Part shown: piece by piece, positions 37,251 to 50,300 of the stretch | How the letters are laid out: each line of letters opens with the position of its first letter | How positions within the stretch are numbered: the first letter of the stretch is position 1 | DNA from: Galaxea fascicularis | Taxonomy: Eukaryota > Cnidaria > Anthozoa > Scleractinia > Euphylliidae | DNA: 64,000 nt | Assembly (NCBI GenBank): GCA_948470475.1 | Contig: OX419347.1 | Span: 13,881,675 to 13,945,674, forward strand | Direction: 5' to 3' | Program-made: the position numbers and the translations under genes | The notes under the pieces: generated by a model | The model's input: the letters and a program-made list of their open reading frames with translations, nothing else | What the model was told of the DNA's origin: nothing | Database searches by the model: none

Positions 37251-37375
37251 AGTCTCTCTTTCTCCACTTAGTTCATCCAGCATGAGGAGAAATGGTTGGC
37301 ACACTCCTCTTTGCCTCCAGATTTCGCACAGTCATTTTTCCTCAGACTGGACGAACTAAGCGGCAAAAAAGGGAC
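37251..37375. mobile_element. MITE, about 125 bp
   Basis: AGTCTCTCTTTCTCCACTTA, continuing GTTCATCCAG, pairs imperfectly with CTGGACGAACTAAGCGGC ... AAAAAAGGGACT. Arms are about 45 bp with roughly one quarter mismatches. Confidence 0.55.
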
Positions 37376-37965
37376 TACTTTTACTCTAACTCAATCTCCT
37401 CTGTGAACCTTTAATCCTTTTAGCCCTGACATCAACATGCATATTCTCGTAACTGGTCTCCTCATATTTCTTGTAGTAGTTCAGAGAATTTGGTTAAATA
37501 TCTAGACATGTCACATTTGATGATCATTTCCTTTATTCTCATAACCTGTGTGTTAGCTGAAATGGTGTTATTGTAACGAGAAAGTAGGATTGGTCACTGT
37601 CAGGTCTTTAAGGGTTAAAGATGCTCCACTTGATAGACAGAGAGTGCACAATTTTATGAGTGAACAGGGTGAGAAAACATCTGTCTCTCCCAACTATAGT
37701 CAGGAGGAAGTCTAGAAATATTGAGGGGCAAAGGGTTTGAAAAGCCACACCTTCTGGCGACAACCAATGTTGTAGCCATCAGTGAATGAGGCCCTCGAAG
37801 TGGTGGTCTGGTGTGCTTTGTTACTCGTTTACGACTCTTCTCAGTCACCTGTTTGGTTAGGGACAAATGTTACCATCGCAAAGAAAACAAAGAGGAATTC
37901 AAAGTGAATTGTTCCTGTCGCAAACTGTCACACTTTTTGTGCCAGTTTCTGTCAGTTGTCAATAG
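37376..37965. other. Intergenic between convergent genes
   Basis: Nothing recognised beyond short non-coding open frames. Confidence 0.4.
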
Positions 37966-38321
37966 GGACCTTACGCAACGACAACGACGACGGGAACAGA
38001 AACGTCATTTGAAAATAAAACTTCCTGTTTTTGTAACTCTTTCAGGATTATTCCAACTTGTTTAACTTAAAAAATGCTGGCGAACTGTGCAGGGTCTGAA
38101 TTACTGTGAACGGTGAAAAAGAAAGAAAAATTTGCTGTCATGCGGTCACGTTCTGGTGAAAACCCAAAATGTAGTCATTTCATGTCGTCGTTTTGCAGAT
38201 GACGGCAAAGAAATGTACCAAAATGTAAAACACACGTGCAGAGCGATTGTTTTTGCTCATCAAGCCTGTTATTGTGTGGCGTTCTCGTCGCCGTCGCCGT
38301 CGTAGTTGCGTAAGGTCTCTA
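37966..38321. mobile_element. MITE with TA target duplication
   Basis: The left end GGGACCTTACGCAACGACAA, then CGACGACGGGAAC, pairs with GTTCTCGTCGCCGTCGCCGT ... AGTTGCGTAAGGTCTC. TA dinucleotides flank both ends, which suggests a Tc1/mariner-like mobiliser. No coding capacity. Confidence 0.65.
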
Positions 38322-38492
38322 ATGTTTTGGGAGAGATTGTCACCTGTTTTCATAGCCTTTTTACCCCTTGGAAGGCCTCCTGAATTGGTCAGTGTAATGA
38401 TGGTTCATAAGTTTGCACTGTATAACCACAGTACACTAGTAACTGACATTGAAACAAATTCCAGTGCTTCATGATTATTCTAACATTTCAAA

Positions 38493-38498
38493 TTTATT
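38493..38498 (-). terminator. Candidate poly(A) signal of RNF11
   Basis: TTTATT on plus, AATAAA on minus, lies about 2.3 kb below the RNF11 stop. If used, the 3' UTR (38.5-40.84 kb) is long, as in vertebrate RNF11. Other TTTATT copies, for example near 38660, are alternatives. Confidence 0.35.
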
Positions 38499-40842
38499 TA
38501 CAAGTTTAAATGACATTGTATTTTACAAATTTAAACTATTAACTTGTTTCAAGAAGTTGGCTATATACAAGAAGATACCCCTTAAGAAATTACAAATACA
38601 AGTACATTTTGTTGTTCTACAGTAATATAAAAAAATTTGTTCATATTTCATGAAGTTATTTATTTAACCTTTAACAAGGAGGGTTAATAGTAAGAGTTTT
38701 TATTACTGAATAAAAATGGCAACTGAAACTCAAAATGTTTGTTGATGAAAGAAATGAGAGAATGGTCAGTGGCTCACAACAATATTGTGGTCAGTGAATT
38801 CACTTTCAGTACTCAAGCTTTCCTGGACAAAACGAGAAAGGTGAGCACATTTGGTACATTTGTTATTTTCAAAAAATAACCTTTAAATGCACATCCGAAA
38901 AGCTGCTTTTTTATCTTTCATCGTATTTTTGTAATAAACTGCCACTGCTTGGCTAATCTGGCAACTTGTTAAAAGCAGCAGATATGTTGTTTGCAGTACA
39001 TTTGCCATCTTTAAGACTGCATGGAAAACCAAAAAAACTTTAAAAACATTTTGACTTTAATTACTAAAATAATAAAAGTGCTGTGTGGATTTAAAAAAAA
39101 AACTAGGACCCAACATGCAACTTTTCCGAAGTAATCACCAAAAACTAATGGTCAGTCCGCCATATATTCTGGTCCATGAGAACTGTCCATAAAAAATTAA
39201 TATTTTCAGCTGTGGTTTGCTAGACCGTGATAATGTGGATATTAACCTGAAAAAACAAGGATGGTCTTGCAGGTAATTCTGGCTGATTTTAATAGTTTTA
39301 AAATTCACTTGATTTTGTCTTAGCAATAGAGAATTATCATATATGTTAGAAAAGTATTAAATATATATTTGGTATTATTTTCCCCAAAACCAGGAGGAAC
39401 ATCAGAGTGCTGCCAAATCAAACACAGCATGAACCAGTCTGATGTTCTCCCAAATTATTTGTCGCTATAAAGCTAAAGTAACAAAATGTTTCACTTTAAT
39501 TTTTGCTGAAAAGAAGTTGTACATCATTTTGGCATGAAGAAAAAATATTTAAAATCAACCTTAGTTACTGATTTCCAACATATTCTACACAGTTTTAGAT
39601 TTTGTCTCTCATATGTCTGATGAATATATGTTACTCTCATCCTCTTTGCATTAATTTGCTGAAGTTGTTAAAATTTGTACCCAGTACGACTCTTGGGGAT
39701 GTCATAAACCATGACAATTTTTAAACAGTCATTTTAAAATAACCTGGCTCTATCCTAAATGCAGCAGTTCTAATTTCAACGTATTTTACAGTTTGTTTAC
39801 ATTATAAATACCAACCTTCATCTTGTTGCTCTATGTTAACAGTTTTGGTTTGGTTTTGAGGTGCTCTATTTGCACAATATCCCAGACAAACAAGTTTACC
39901 TAGTTGGTGTCATGACTCAGAATACTTTTGACAAAAAGCATTAAACGGGAAAACCCTTGCACAGAGAAAAACTGACAATTTTTTTTACTGCAGAAAATAT
40001 TTTGCTTTTCTTCAGGTTTTTGAAGTGGTCATTTGAATTATACTGGCAGGTTCTCATTGAATTTGATGTAATGTCAAATTCTCCTTGTGATTCACATGCA
40101 AACACGAGGTAACTTAGAAGGAGAATCTGGCCTTTTATCAGAAGTCACTTATAAATTATAAATGTTGGTTGTGAAAATTATCCAAAAAGACCCATAAGCC
40201 CAGGCTCAATGTGATAAATAAATGCAAGAGAATGAATTTTGTTGTTGACTGTACAGTTGACTTATCATAAGGTTGTACTTGGCACAAACATATTCAAGAA
40301 AGAGATGTAAGTTTAAACTGAAATCCAGTAAAGGTCAGAATGCCAATGGAAACCAAGGTGGAAGAAAAAATTAGTTATCAATGTTTTGAAGCCTGCAAGG
40401 TCTTCAAAATTAAAATCCAAAACAGAACTGTGACTCCTTAAATAGCATTCTAGTATCAGAGGGCTTGCAAAAGTGATCAAAAGGTGTGTAGGTCAGATAA
40501 CGATGAATGAAGTACTAAGCGCTTGTGTTTCTATTCTACCACCTCACAAAATGAAAAAAAATTTACAATGTATACAGAAATGTACCAAATTATATGTTCT
40601 ACATTATTACCTGTACCTTCACTAAGAGAAGTTAATTTTAAAGTCCACAAAATGTTAGTTTTCCTTATAAATTTTAACAACGATTTTATTAATCATCAGT
40701 CTCTGATACCACTGACTTCACTGAACCATACCAATGTGTTACTTCCACTCAAAGCCACAAGATACACAAAGCTTTCTCTTGCAAGTTCCCCAGTAAAAAA
40801 GTCTTCAATTTTCCTTGATTGTTTTGTTGATCAGTAAAAATA
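38499..40842 (-). other. Probable long 3' UTR of RNF11
   Basis: AT-rich sequence with no coding frame or clear transposon. It is assigned to RNF11 only because of its position and the poly(A) signal at its far end. Confidence 0.35.
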
Positions 40843-43776
40843 TTATTCTGTTGATGCTTCAAAGTATGTCGACAGAAGTGCAGCTTCTACAGGTTCCATA
40901 CATGAAGGGCACGTGAACGACCTCACTAACCAATCCTCTATGCAATCTTTGTGGTAAATGTGCATACAGGGAAGAAATCTAATTGGGTCGCCCACTGCAA
41001 AGTCAGTCATGCATATTACACACCTGACAGAAAGTGAAATGACAACGTTAGATAATTGAAGACGATCAAGTACAGGCCTGCTCTATGTTATGTTAATTGT
41101 GGTTTCTATATAGAATAATCAAATGCAATGAGTAATATTGCTTTAACTCCCCCATCTTGTCCCAACCTTGAATGTTAGGGTGTACAAGATGGATCTGTCG
41201 GCCTTGAAGAGTTAAATCTTAAAGTCCCTACTACCTCGTTTTAGAAGAATCCCTGAGTTTCATTTGATTCTTCAAATTGCCTGCAAACACTCATATACAA
41301 TACAATGTCTTTAAGGACCTTTTACTATGGGGTTTAAAAGTTGTCCAGAGTCATATGCCTCTCCAAGTTCCTTTTGCATTTTTGTAATCGAAGGGTAACT
41401 TCCTGAAGAATCTCTGTGGCTCTTGATTGGGGGAATACTCGGTTCTATCAACTGAGTTATGAGGCCTTTGCAAAAGATTCAAGAGCCCATGTTAAAAGCA
41501 TTTACATAGTTTCTTCTGTGCATTTGATATTAATGGTATTTGGTCAGAAATTCATGACATGTAAATAACAAAAATTTTGGATTTATTTAGGATTCTTAAA
41601 CATCGCATTTCATAATTCACCAAATCTAATACATATTCTTGTTAACCTAAATAATTAAATTTGGCAGTTGTTGAATATAATAGTCACATTTTAACTAGTG
41701 AGCATGGCATTAATTATTGTGGGTAAAACATAATTTAACTTTATTTTTGCATTATTCTATATTAGACAAATGTGAAATTCGACATATGTAAAAACAATAG
41801 TTTTTACATGTTTTTTCTTGTTAAACTTCTGTCAGACAGGCTCAGTTGAAGATGGGCCAGAAGTTGCATTTGTTCAAGTCTGTCAAATTTAAAATTGTTT
41901 TAAAGGTCAAACTTCACATACATTTAATTCCCAAATTAGAATTAGCACTGGGGAAATGCAACATGAGCCTAAAAAAAGAAAAGACCACCTGGTATTTATA
42001 CAGACTGCAAAACTGAAATTTGTACAGGGAATTTAAATGAGCAACTTAGAAAGCTGGGATCTGTTGTGGCACATGTAAAATCAAGTTTTGTGATCTCAAT
42101 CACAAGTTGCACTTATGACTGATTTTGTATATTTTTCATTGTAATCGAATCATGTGGAAAATGAACCAATGATACAATGCTATTAATTTGTTGTGTTGAC
42201 TTTTACAAACCACGGTCCTCAGTTAACTGGCAACAAAAAATTAATGACGTACTTAAAGCAAAGATTGTAAAATGAGCATCGCTGATATTGGCACACATCT
42301 GAAAGCTATCAAATATATTTGCATGAGTGATAATCACGTAGCTTTTGCCGTCTATTGACTGATGTCTCGATTTACAAAGCCTGTGTTTGCACATCGCACA
42401 TGGCTATCACAGGTCTCTTAAAATCGAAAGCAAGTTTTCCTTAGCGCGCTAAGAAATAACAAATACAGGTCAGAATTCTCGTGGACTTCGTTGATTACAT
42501 AATCTGATTTACGTTGTTTTGAACTTGTGAACGGACAAAATGCCAATTATATTACATACAAACATAAGGGCGGATATCAAGACACTCACTTTCGCAAATA
42601 CTTAGCAACTGCAAGTTTTGCTACTTTCACTTGCGTTTTCTGATTCCGTGTTGCGGTTTGAACATTTTCCAGCATTATTCTCGTTATACAAGTTCATAAC
42701 AAAATTAGACAGCCACTTAATTCAGTTCCTTGCAGGTAAAAATTTTACGCTAAATTCATGATTGAAGCAATTTTGAGGCAAGGAGTTATTTAGTTTGGCT
42801 CAAGTTCCCGATACGGCAAGGAAATGGCTCTACTAGACCGGAAGTGGTCGAAACAATAACACATCAGTCTATTAATGCAAGATTGCGTGTGTCGTAAGCT
42901 TAATTCCAGGTAATTGTTTTTGATTTTCCACCGTTCATCTACTGAGAATAAAAACACTATTATGGCTGCAAAGCAAATATGCGTTCTTGACATAGATATT
43001 TAAAATTTTCACGCTGTCTTTCGAATAATAAATACAGAGTTCGCTTACATCTGTTCACGATTAAACACCCCCGATAAGGCAGCTGAAGAAATGTCTTAGT
43101 GACAAAAAAGTTCGTCATTTCCTGTTCTTTGCAACATGTTTTTATGTGAAGCAGAAACACAGACATAAAGCGACTGGTTAAAGTTTCAAAAACATGGTCG
43201 GTTGATTATCACGACAGCCGACAGCATTCCAACGTATCCAAATCCAGGTTATTCAGAATGACAGCAAGGCTCCGAATGTTTGAATAAAATATTCATTGCA
43301 TATCGTAATGACTCGAAGGTTCCTTTGTGCGACATTTTTCTGTAAACTCGCCACCTTTCAGGGATTAAATATTTGCAATATCTAGAGGAGTTAGCTAGCA
43401 CTGAAGTATATTGATTTAAAATCAAAACGTACTCGCGCTTCTTTCCTTTCGATCCATCGTATTTGCCAACGGGTAGATGTTGAATAAGTCCTAATCGCTG
43501 TGCTAAGCGAATCTGCTGTTCTTCCGAAAGTAAGTGCGGAGCGTGTTGACTTTGAATAAAGATGGGCGCTTCTTCCTACAGTGAAATACACCACACATGA
43601 CATTGAATCATGGATATAGAAATCAAACCACAAAGGAAGTCCATGAACTAAAGCTAGTGTTTTTGGTGTACCTGATACGGCGGTGGTGGTTCGCGAGTTG
43701 TGGGTGAATCAGCACTATCGTCGTCGTGTAGAAGCGAAATGTCGTCCTGACCAGAGCTTTTCAAACAGTTTCCCAT
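40843..43776 (-). CDS. RNF11: RNF11 homologue, RING-H2 E3 ubiquitin ligase adaptor
   Basis: Three minus-strand exons join in phase: 43776-43672 (start ATG at 43776), 43575-43433 and 41023-40843 (stop TAA at 40845), giving 142 aa; human RNF11 is 154. The N-terminus MGNCLKSSGQDDISLLH has Gly2 for myristoylation and Cys4 for palmitoylation, which places family members on endosomal membranes. PPPPY at residues 31-35 is the WW-domain-binding PY motif that recruits NEDD4-family ligases. The conserved EEQQIRLAQRLGLIQHLP follows. The C-terminal RING-H2 (ECVICMTDFAVGD ... PCMHIYHKDCIEDWL ... TCPSCMEP) has all Cys and His ligands. The protein works with NEDD4/ITCH ligases and, in vertebrates, in the A20 complex. 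Intron 1 is only 96 bp; intron 2 is 2.4 kb with no feature seen. Confidence 0.97.
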
Positions 43777-44312
43777 CTCGGGATAAACTGAAGCTCTACA
43801 AAGTCAAGACAGTTGACTAAATACACTCACAGATACTTACTTAGTCAACTGCCGGTCAGTGTTTTGTCGTGTCTGAAGGAAAATTATTCTCAAAACAACA
43901 AATGATTTTTCTGTCGTAACGTGACGTCATTTTTACGTCTGTGAGAGTAAAATCGGAAGTCGTCGGCAATCCTCGAGATGTGGCACGTAGGGCCATTTTA
44001 TAAATCCGTGACAATACAATTATTGCAGTAGTCGTTTTCAATCTATTGTCAAAATCCTCCTTACTTCTCTGAGCGAAATTTTAAAAACCACTTTCGACGC
44101 CAAAAAACAACTGTCAAAGACATTCGCGCTTGTAAGCGGCACGATGACCTTCGGAGAAGGTTCGGTTGTAAGTTAAACACCTCGGGTAATTTCCGAGCGT
44201 GCGCATTGACGTCGCGCGCCTACTTCGAAAATGGAGGTCACCATGTGTGAGTTCCCAGAATGACGGAAAGTTCAAATTTTGTGTCCGATTGAAAGAAATT
44301 TGTCGCTCAAGC
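43777..44312. promoter_or_regulatory. Shared head-to-head promoter of RNF11 and Nup155
   Basis: The two start codons are 536 bp apart in divergent orientation. The segment has a perfect CRE-like TGACGTCA at 43922-43929, a related TGACGTCG at 44209, and CpG-rich sequence near 44190-44225. A short uORF lies on the Nup155 side (44231-44263, 10 codons plus stop). Shared regulation is an inference from spacing. Confidence 0.55.
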
Positions 44313-47300
44313 ATGCCCGTTGCAGTAGGAACAAGCGCTCTGAATTCACTTGTAACTCCTGAGGCCCTGGAAAATGCAGCAAAGGAAGTGGATCGGCAGC
44401 TTGCTGCAGACAGACAGTATCCTGAACTGGCCGAACAAATTAACGCTTCTCAAGGTAAGATTTATAACCTCTGGTTCTTCCTTCCTGTCATGAGAAGAGA
44501 GCTATATCAGTTTCATGCTGGACTAGGGACGTTTTGGTAAGGTGATCATCAGAAGCTTTTTCTTTCGACATGAAACTTGTTAAGATCATTGATTCTGCTA
44601 GTGACCCCTATCCCCCTCCCCCCAAAAATATTTCGGACCTTTTGCCATAAAAGATAACCTTCGGCTAGATTACAGAATACCCGGGCACTTAATTTACCTA
44701 CATTGAATAACAATAGTTTATTATATCTGCCAGTACGCACGTTGTTATTGGTCAATTTAGTGGGCGGTACTACAATGTACGGCCCGCTAAATTTGAAAGT
44801 TTTCTTTCTTGTGCGCCCGATTAACCTCAAAGATATAATAAATATCTTACTAACCTCCTTTTCTCGGTCTGTACTGTAAGTCAGGGAAACTCATTTTTTC
44901 CCATTGATTTATGGCCTGCACAATTCGCACTTGGGCCATAAAAAGAACAGGAAAAAACTCGGTCCGTACCTTGCAGTACAGACCTCAAACTCGGTTAGTA
45001 AGAGGTATGCCCATTGCAGTATGCCTCTTTCTTCAAAAGCCTCTGACACATGTAAATGATGTGGAAGGGTATTCTGTAATAATAATTATTTTTGCTCCTA
45101 ACTTTCCTGTGATAAAAGTTTAATAAATATTGTGTGGTTCCAGAAAATATCCATACCCTCCCCACGGAAGATCATTGGAAATTCCGAGGGAGAGGGGGGG
45201 TTAAAGGGCAGTAATTTCCGAGGGGTAGGGGGTTTCGTGGGGAACAACTTTTCCAAAGGGTCATGAACCTTGTACAAAACATTGAAAGCAACATACGATC
45301 GATCTGAAGCACAAAAACACACATACGTTGTTTTGAAACAAATGTCAGTTCTCCTGGCCATTGAGATAAAGTTCACATTATTAGCTTCAATGTTTCTTTT
45401 TTTCTTTGAGTTAGCTAGCGCTACAATCTCCCGAAGCTACTTTCTTCAAAACATTTAAAATGGCGGTCTCAACTGGAGTCTCGTCCCCAGATTTCCAGCT
45501 TTGTCTCGTTTTTGTTTGACCCTCAGAAGGCCTGGCTACCTGGCTGGTACATCGTGACAACGTTCACGAAACCTACCGTGTTAACGCGTGTGTCAGTGAA
45601 GTTTTTGGTCCTTAAATAAGAATCAACCCGAAGAAACTGACAAAATGTATAGACAAAGGAACCTTGTAAGTTTCTGTTTTATTTACTATCGTTTGCGAAG
45701 TTGTTAAGCGAGTGAAACGTTCTCATCGGAGTTTGCACAAAAACGTGAAACAGTCGACGTGCTACCCAAATGTTTAAGCTTATAATCTTACGTAAAAACA
45801 ACACACACAGAATTTGCAAAGTTGATGGTGAAGAAGCTAAAAGTTTATCTGGATAATAAACTTAACAAAGCATTATATTTTTGTTAAAGTTAACCTTAAT
45901 GTTTACACTGTTGTAATAAAATTCTATCGTATTTACATACCTTAGTTGGTATTCACTTTCTTTTTTATAGGTACAAAACTTCTGGAAATTCCGGCGGGGA
46001 GGGGGGTCATCAAAGACCCCTCTGGAACGGAAAATCCTGGGGGGAGGGGGGGTGCAAATTAAAAAGTCTTCCGTGGGGGGGGTATGGATATTTTCTGGAA
46101 CCACACATTTCTTGTTACTGTACTTGGCAACTTTAACTTGCCCGAAGACCATGTTGTAAGAAGTGATACAGGGGGATACACATGCTAAGACAACTTGTTG
46201 TAAGCAGTAACTGATAAAATATATTATTGTTTTTGCATCCTTTGTTTTAGCTGGCGCGACATTTAGTGGAGTAAATGACTATGATTACCCATTCCTGTCT
46301 TCTCCATCAGTTGGTTTGGCTGGCATGGAACTCGTCAGTCTCCTCAAAAGGGTTCCTCTCCCAGCAGAGTTAGTGGAGCAGTTTGATCGCATCCTTTTAA
46401 ACTGTGGAACTTTTTTTTCTGTTGATAGTGATAAATGTAAAGTATACTAGCCTTAATAATAATAAGAAATTTATTCAAGTCTTGAATCTTTCTAGCTGAG
46501 CACAGGTGCTTTACTAATTGGGGAGACTGTAAATCAACTTGACTCAACTCAAATCAAATCAAATACCTTAGCCATTTTTGGATTCTTCCAATGGAAGTTA
46601 ATTGTTGAGTTTTAATCACAAATGTGTTGGTAGTAATATTAATAAGAACATACTGAATTAATTATCAATAAAATAGTAAAACACTTCTATAATGCACGCA
46701 ATCAGTTGTCAGTGGCGCTATAAGAACTAATATTATGGAAAAGTAAATTATAGCAAGTGAACACATACCTGAGGTCTTTTCAGTTAATACCTTTACCAAA
46801 AAACACTTTCATTACCATCATCAGACTTTCTCCTTTTTAAGGATGGGGGGTGGGGGGGGGGGTTAAAGGGGGTTTATTTGAGAGGGGCAGTTGATAAGGA
46901 TTTGCATGGTAATGCCTTTCTCCTGGTGTTATCCTTGACGCTGTGTTAAGATATGCAGTGTAACTGTATGATGGGTCTGTTTCCTGAGATCAGAAGAGCC
47001 TGGCTTACCATTGACAGTGATATTTTTGTGTGGAATTATGAAGATGGGTAAGGACTCAATTCTTAGCTTGGTTTCGTGAAGGAAACTACATAGCTTACAA
47101 CGCTGACAGAGGTAATTATTGTCATTTTTTTAGAAGTGACTTGGCGTATTTTGATGGCTTGAGCGAGACCATTCTGTGTGCAGGATTGGTTAAACCTAAA
47201 CCAGGTATGCCATGTTTTTTTAGGGCCAAGTTTAGCCTACCCTGGGTTCCAGAGGATATTTTTTTCTTATCGATGCTGATGGTTCGCGGCAAAGCCGCGT

Positions 47301-50300
47301 TAACGAGGCACAAAGCGCCGAGGAGAAAAAAAATAACCTCTGGTCACAGGAGTACGCAACCTCATTTCCATGTGACAAATTAGTTCAGAATTTGAACTAG
47401 TTCGTCGATTGGTTCTTCAAAGGAAACAACAATTGTGATTGGCTTACGAAAAGCGTGGTTTCCCAGGCGATATGAAACAAGAGCTACGATTGGCTTAGTA
47501 AAAGCGTGGTTTCCCAGGCGACAGCACAGTGAGGAAATGAGGTTCATTATTCGTGTGACCAGAGGTTATTCTTTTCCTTTCGGCGCTTCGCGCCGCGTAA
47601 TTTCCCGCAACCAAACGAAAAAAATAACCTCTGGCACCCAGGGTAAGTTTAGCCAAGCTACGTGCAAAGTAAGTTTTTGTCTAATAGTTAAAATTGGCAT
47701 AGTAACTATGAGCTAGGCCATTTATCATCCACGGCTGGAGACTGCAAGCTGTCTAAACCCCTATATTGCCCCCATTAAATTGCTGGTAATGTGTTAATAA
47801 TTCCCTTCAATCTGCTTATTTTTCAGAAATCCTTAGAGAATCAGTGAGGTACATACTATGCCTTACAACGCCAATTGATATTGTTCTGCTCGCAGTGACA
47901 TTTACACCAAAAAGATTAGGTAAGTCAGGGCTCAAGACTAACGGTAGCCACCTAGCAACAGACAAGTAAAAATTCCATTTTGGCTAGTAGGTTTTGCGCT
48001 TTACTAGCCATTTTGGCCAGTGAAAATGTAAGCACAAAACATGTAAGTAAGTAACTAGTAAGCTGAAAAGTTAGCCTCAAGCCTTGTAAGTTGTTAGACA
48101 CAATCTATAGTTTTTGGCTTTAAATATTGAGCTTGATAATGCATTCTTGTGTATAGGTGCCTCTCCATAATAAAGAATTTGGACATTTTGTGATTGCAAT
48201 ACATTTGCTGCAAGCAAACCACAAATGCTAAACGTCCTTGTTTCTGGATCAGAGCAGTGGTAATATTATAAAATACAGCTCTATAGCCTTGGTAAAAATG
48301 TGAAGAAATGAAATGAAATCAGTTTTATGAGAGATGAGATAAGATACTTAATTGACCACTCCCCTTGAGGGGCTTTTCAGGGACAATATAACAAAATAAT
48401 ACAAATGAACACAAGAGAGTTGATAATCCCAACTGATGGCAGGCAGACCAGTTGGCTGTTTATAATAGCAGCGAAAGAGTTTAACTATGAACTAAACAGA
48501 ACATCAGTGAGTGGTCAGAGCAGGACTTGAACCCAGGACCTACAGATCTCAAATCTGGATAGAAGGGGAAGGGGATGTAAATGCTAGAGAAATGTTATTG
48601 TTGGAAATATGAACACATTGTGTTTGGTTAGGGAACCTGGCCGATGACGAGTTTGCAGAAATGCATCTTCAGCCAGACCCCCTGTTTTCCATCCCATCGG
48701 ATAACGTCTACCTGACCTGCATGACGGGTACACACTTAGGAAGGATCTTCCTTGGAGGAAAAGATGGATGTGTTTATGAAGTAGTTTACCAGGTATGATT
48801 GATTTTTGGGTCATTCCACATGAGAACAAGGAAAAAGACAAATTTTAAAACAAACTATTTTAGGATTTTAAGCACAGAGCCATAATGCATAAGGACTGAA
48901 GTTTCAAAAAAACATCATGATTAAGTGCAGATTGCATCATGCACAACTGAGGGGGGTACCCAAAGTAAATGACTACTAAAAGACTCCTCTGTAGGTATAA
49001 TGGATGTAATCATCTTTTAATCATAATTCAAACAACTGAGTTTAACAAAGATCAAGTTTAACATTAAATGTTTACTTTAAACAAAGTTCTCCATTAAAAA
49101 ACATATTTTCATTTTACACTTTTTCGGAGAAATGCTGCGCAGCTGTCATAAATATTGTCATGGACGTTACGTAACGTCCATGAAAATTAAAGCTATTTTT
49201 TTGTCTCATGGCTTGTGTCCAAGCCCGATATAAAAAATAACGTAGATGCTTTTTTATTTAACCAAGTAACAAATATCTGTGACAGCAAAATGTATCAGTT
49301 CCAAAAAGCCACTCAAAAAATTTGATGTTAAGTTTGTCATGGACGTTACATCATGGACGTTACATTCATGGATGTTACAAAACAGACAACATTAAGTGCA
49401 AGAAGCTTGGTAATTGTTTCCCTAAAAGCCGGGTTCTAATATGTAATTTTGTTGTTCGAAAAAAACTCAAGGCAATGTTGAATAATTACATGTATAACAA
49501 CAATAATAATATAGTAGGTAATGTAATGTCAGAGTAAGTCTTTGAAAGTGAACACATTCAATATAGCTCTGTTATTAAAATTTAAATGTCTTTGAATATA
49601 AAACGTCTGCATTGTCTCTAAGACTAAAGTTTGAGAATGTGGATCTGAACAAAGGTTATTAGTTCCAAACCATGCAAAGATGCTCTCAACAAAAGACCTT
49701 TAGTTAAGGAACTTATTCAATCTTAAATATGTTCAAAAATAGCTTGAAACAAGGTAATTTTTTAGGAAGCCCTTTTCAGCAAGCTGTTTGTTTTATTAGC
49801 TCTTAAATGATAAAATAAAATTATAATACATGGGGCAGGGGTTTCATAAAAGTTTTCAGCAGGAGGGCAACTAATTTTCACAGGCAGGCAATACATTTTA
49901 AACTGAATACTTTATAACAAAAAAAAATTCCTCTAGATGTTCAAGTCAGGTGAACAAAATCAACTTGAAGCCTTGAATGAAACCCACATATAAAGAGGTT
50001 CTTAATGAAGAGTCACAGATGGGTGTGACGTGACTTGTGCTTTTTCATCAGAAACTTGAACACCTTCTCCACAACTGCTTCTTTCTCAATTTTGAATGGC
50101 CTATTGTATCGAAGATTGACAGGCCCAAAGAAAATGCATGATATATGGGAACTGTCAATGTCATCCCTTTCTGGCCAGTCAAACATGCCTGTGCCGACTT
50201 TGTGAAGAAACTTGAATTTCACAAATGACTCACTTGCTTCAAGTACTCTGCCAAAATAGTAGTTCTTGACGTAGTCTACAGCATAGTAGTCTCCAGGCAG

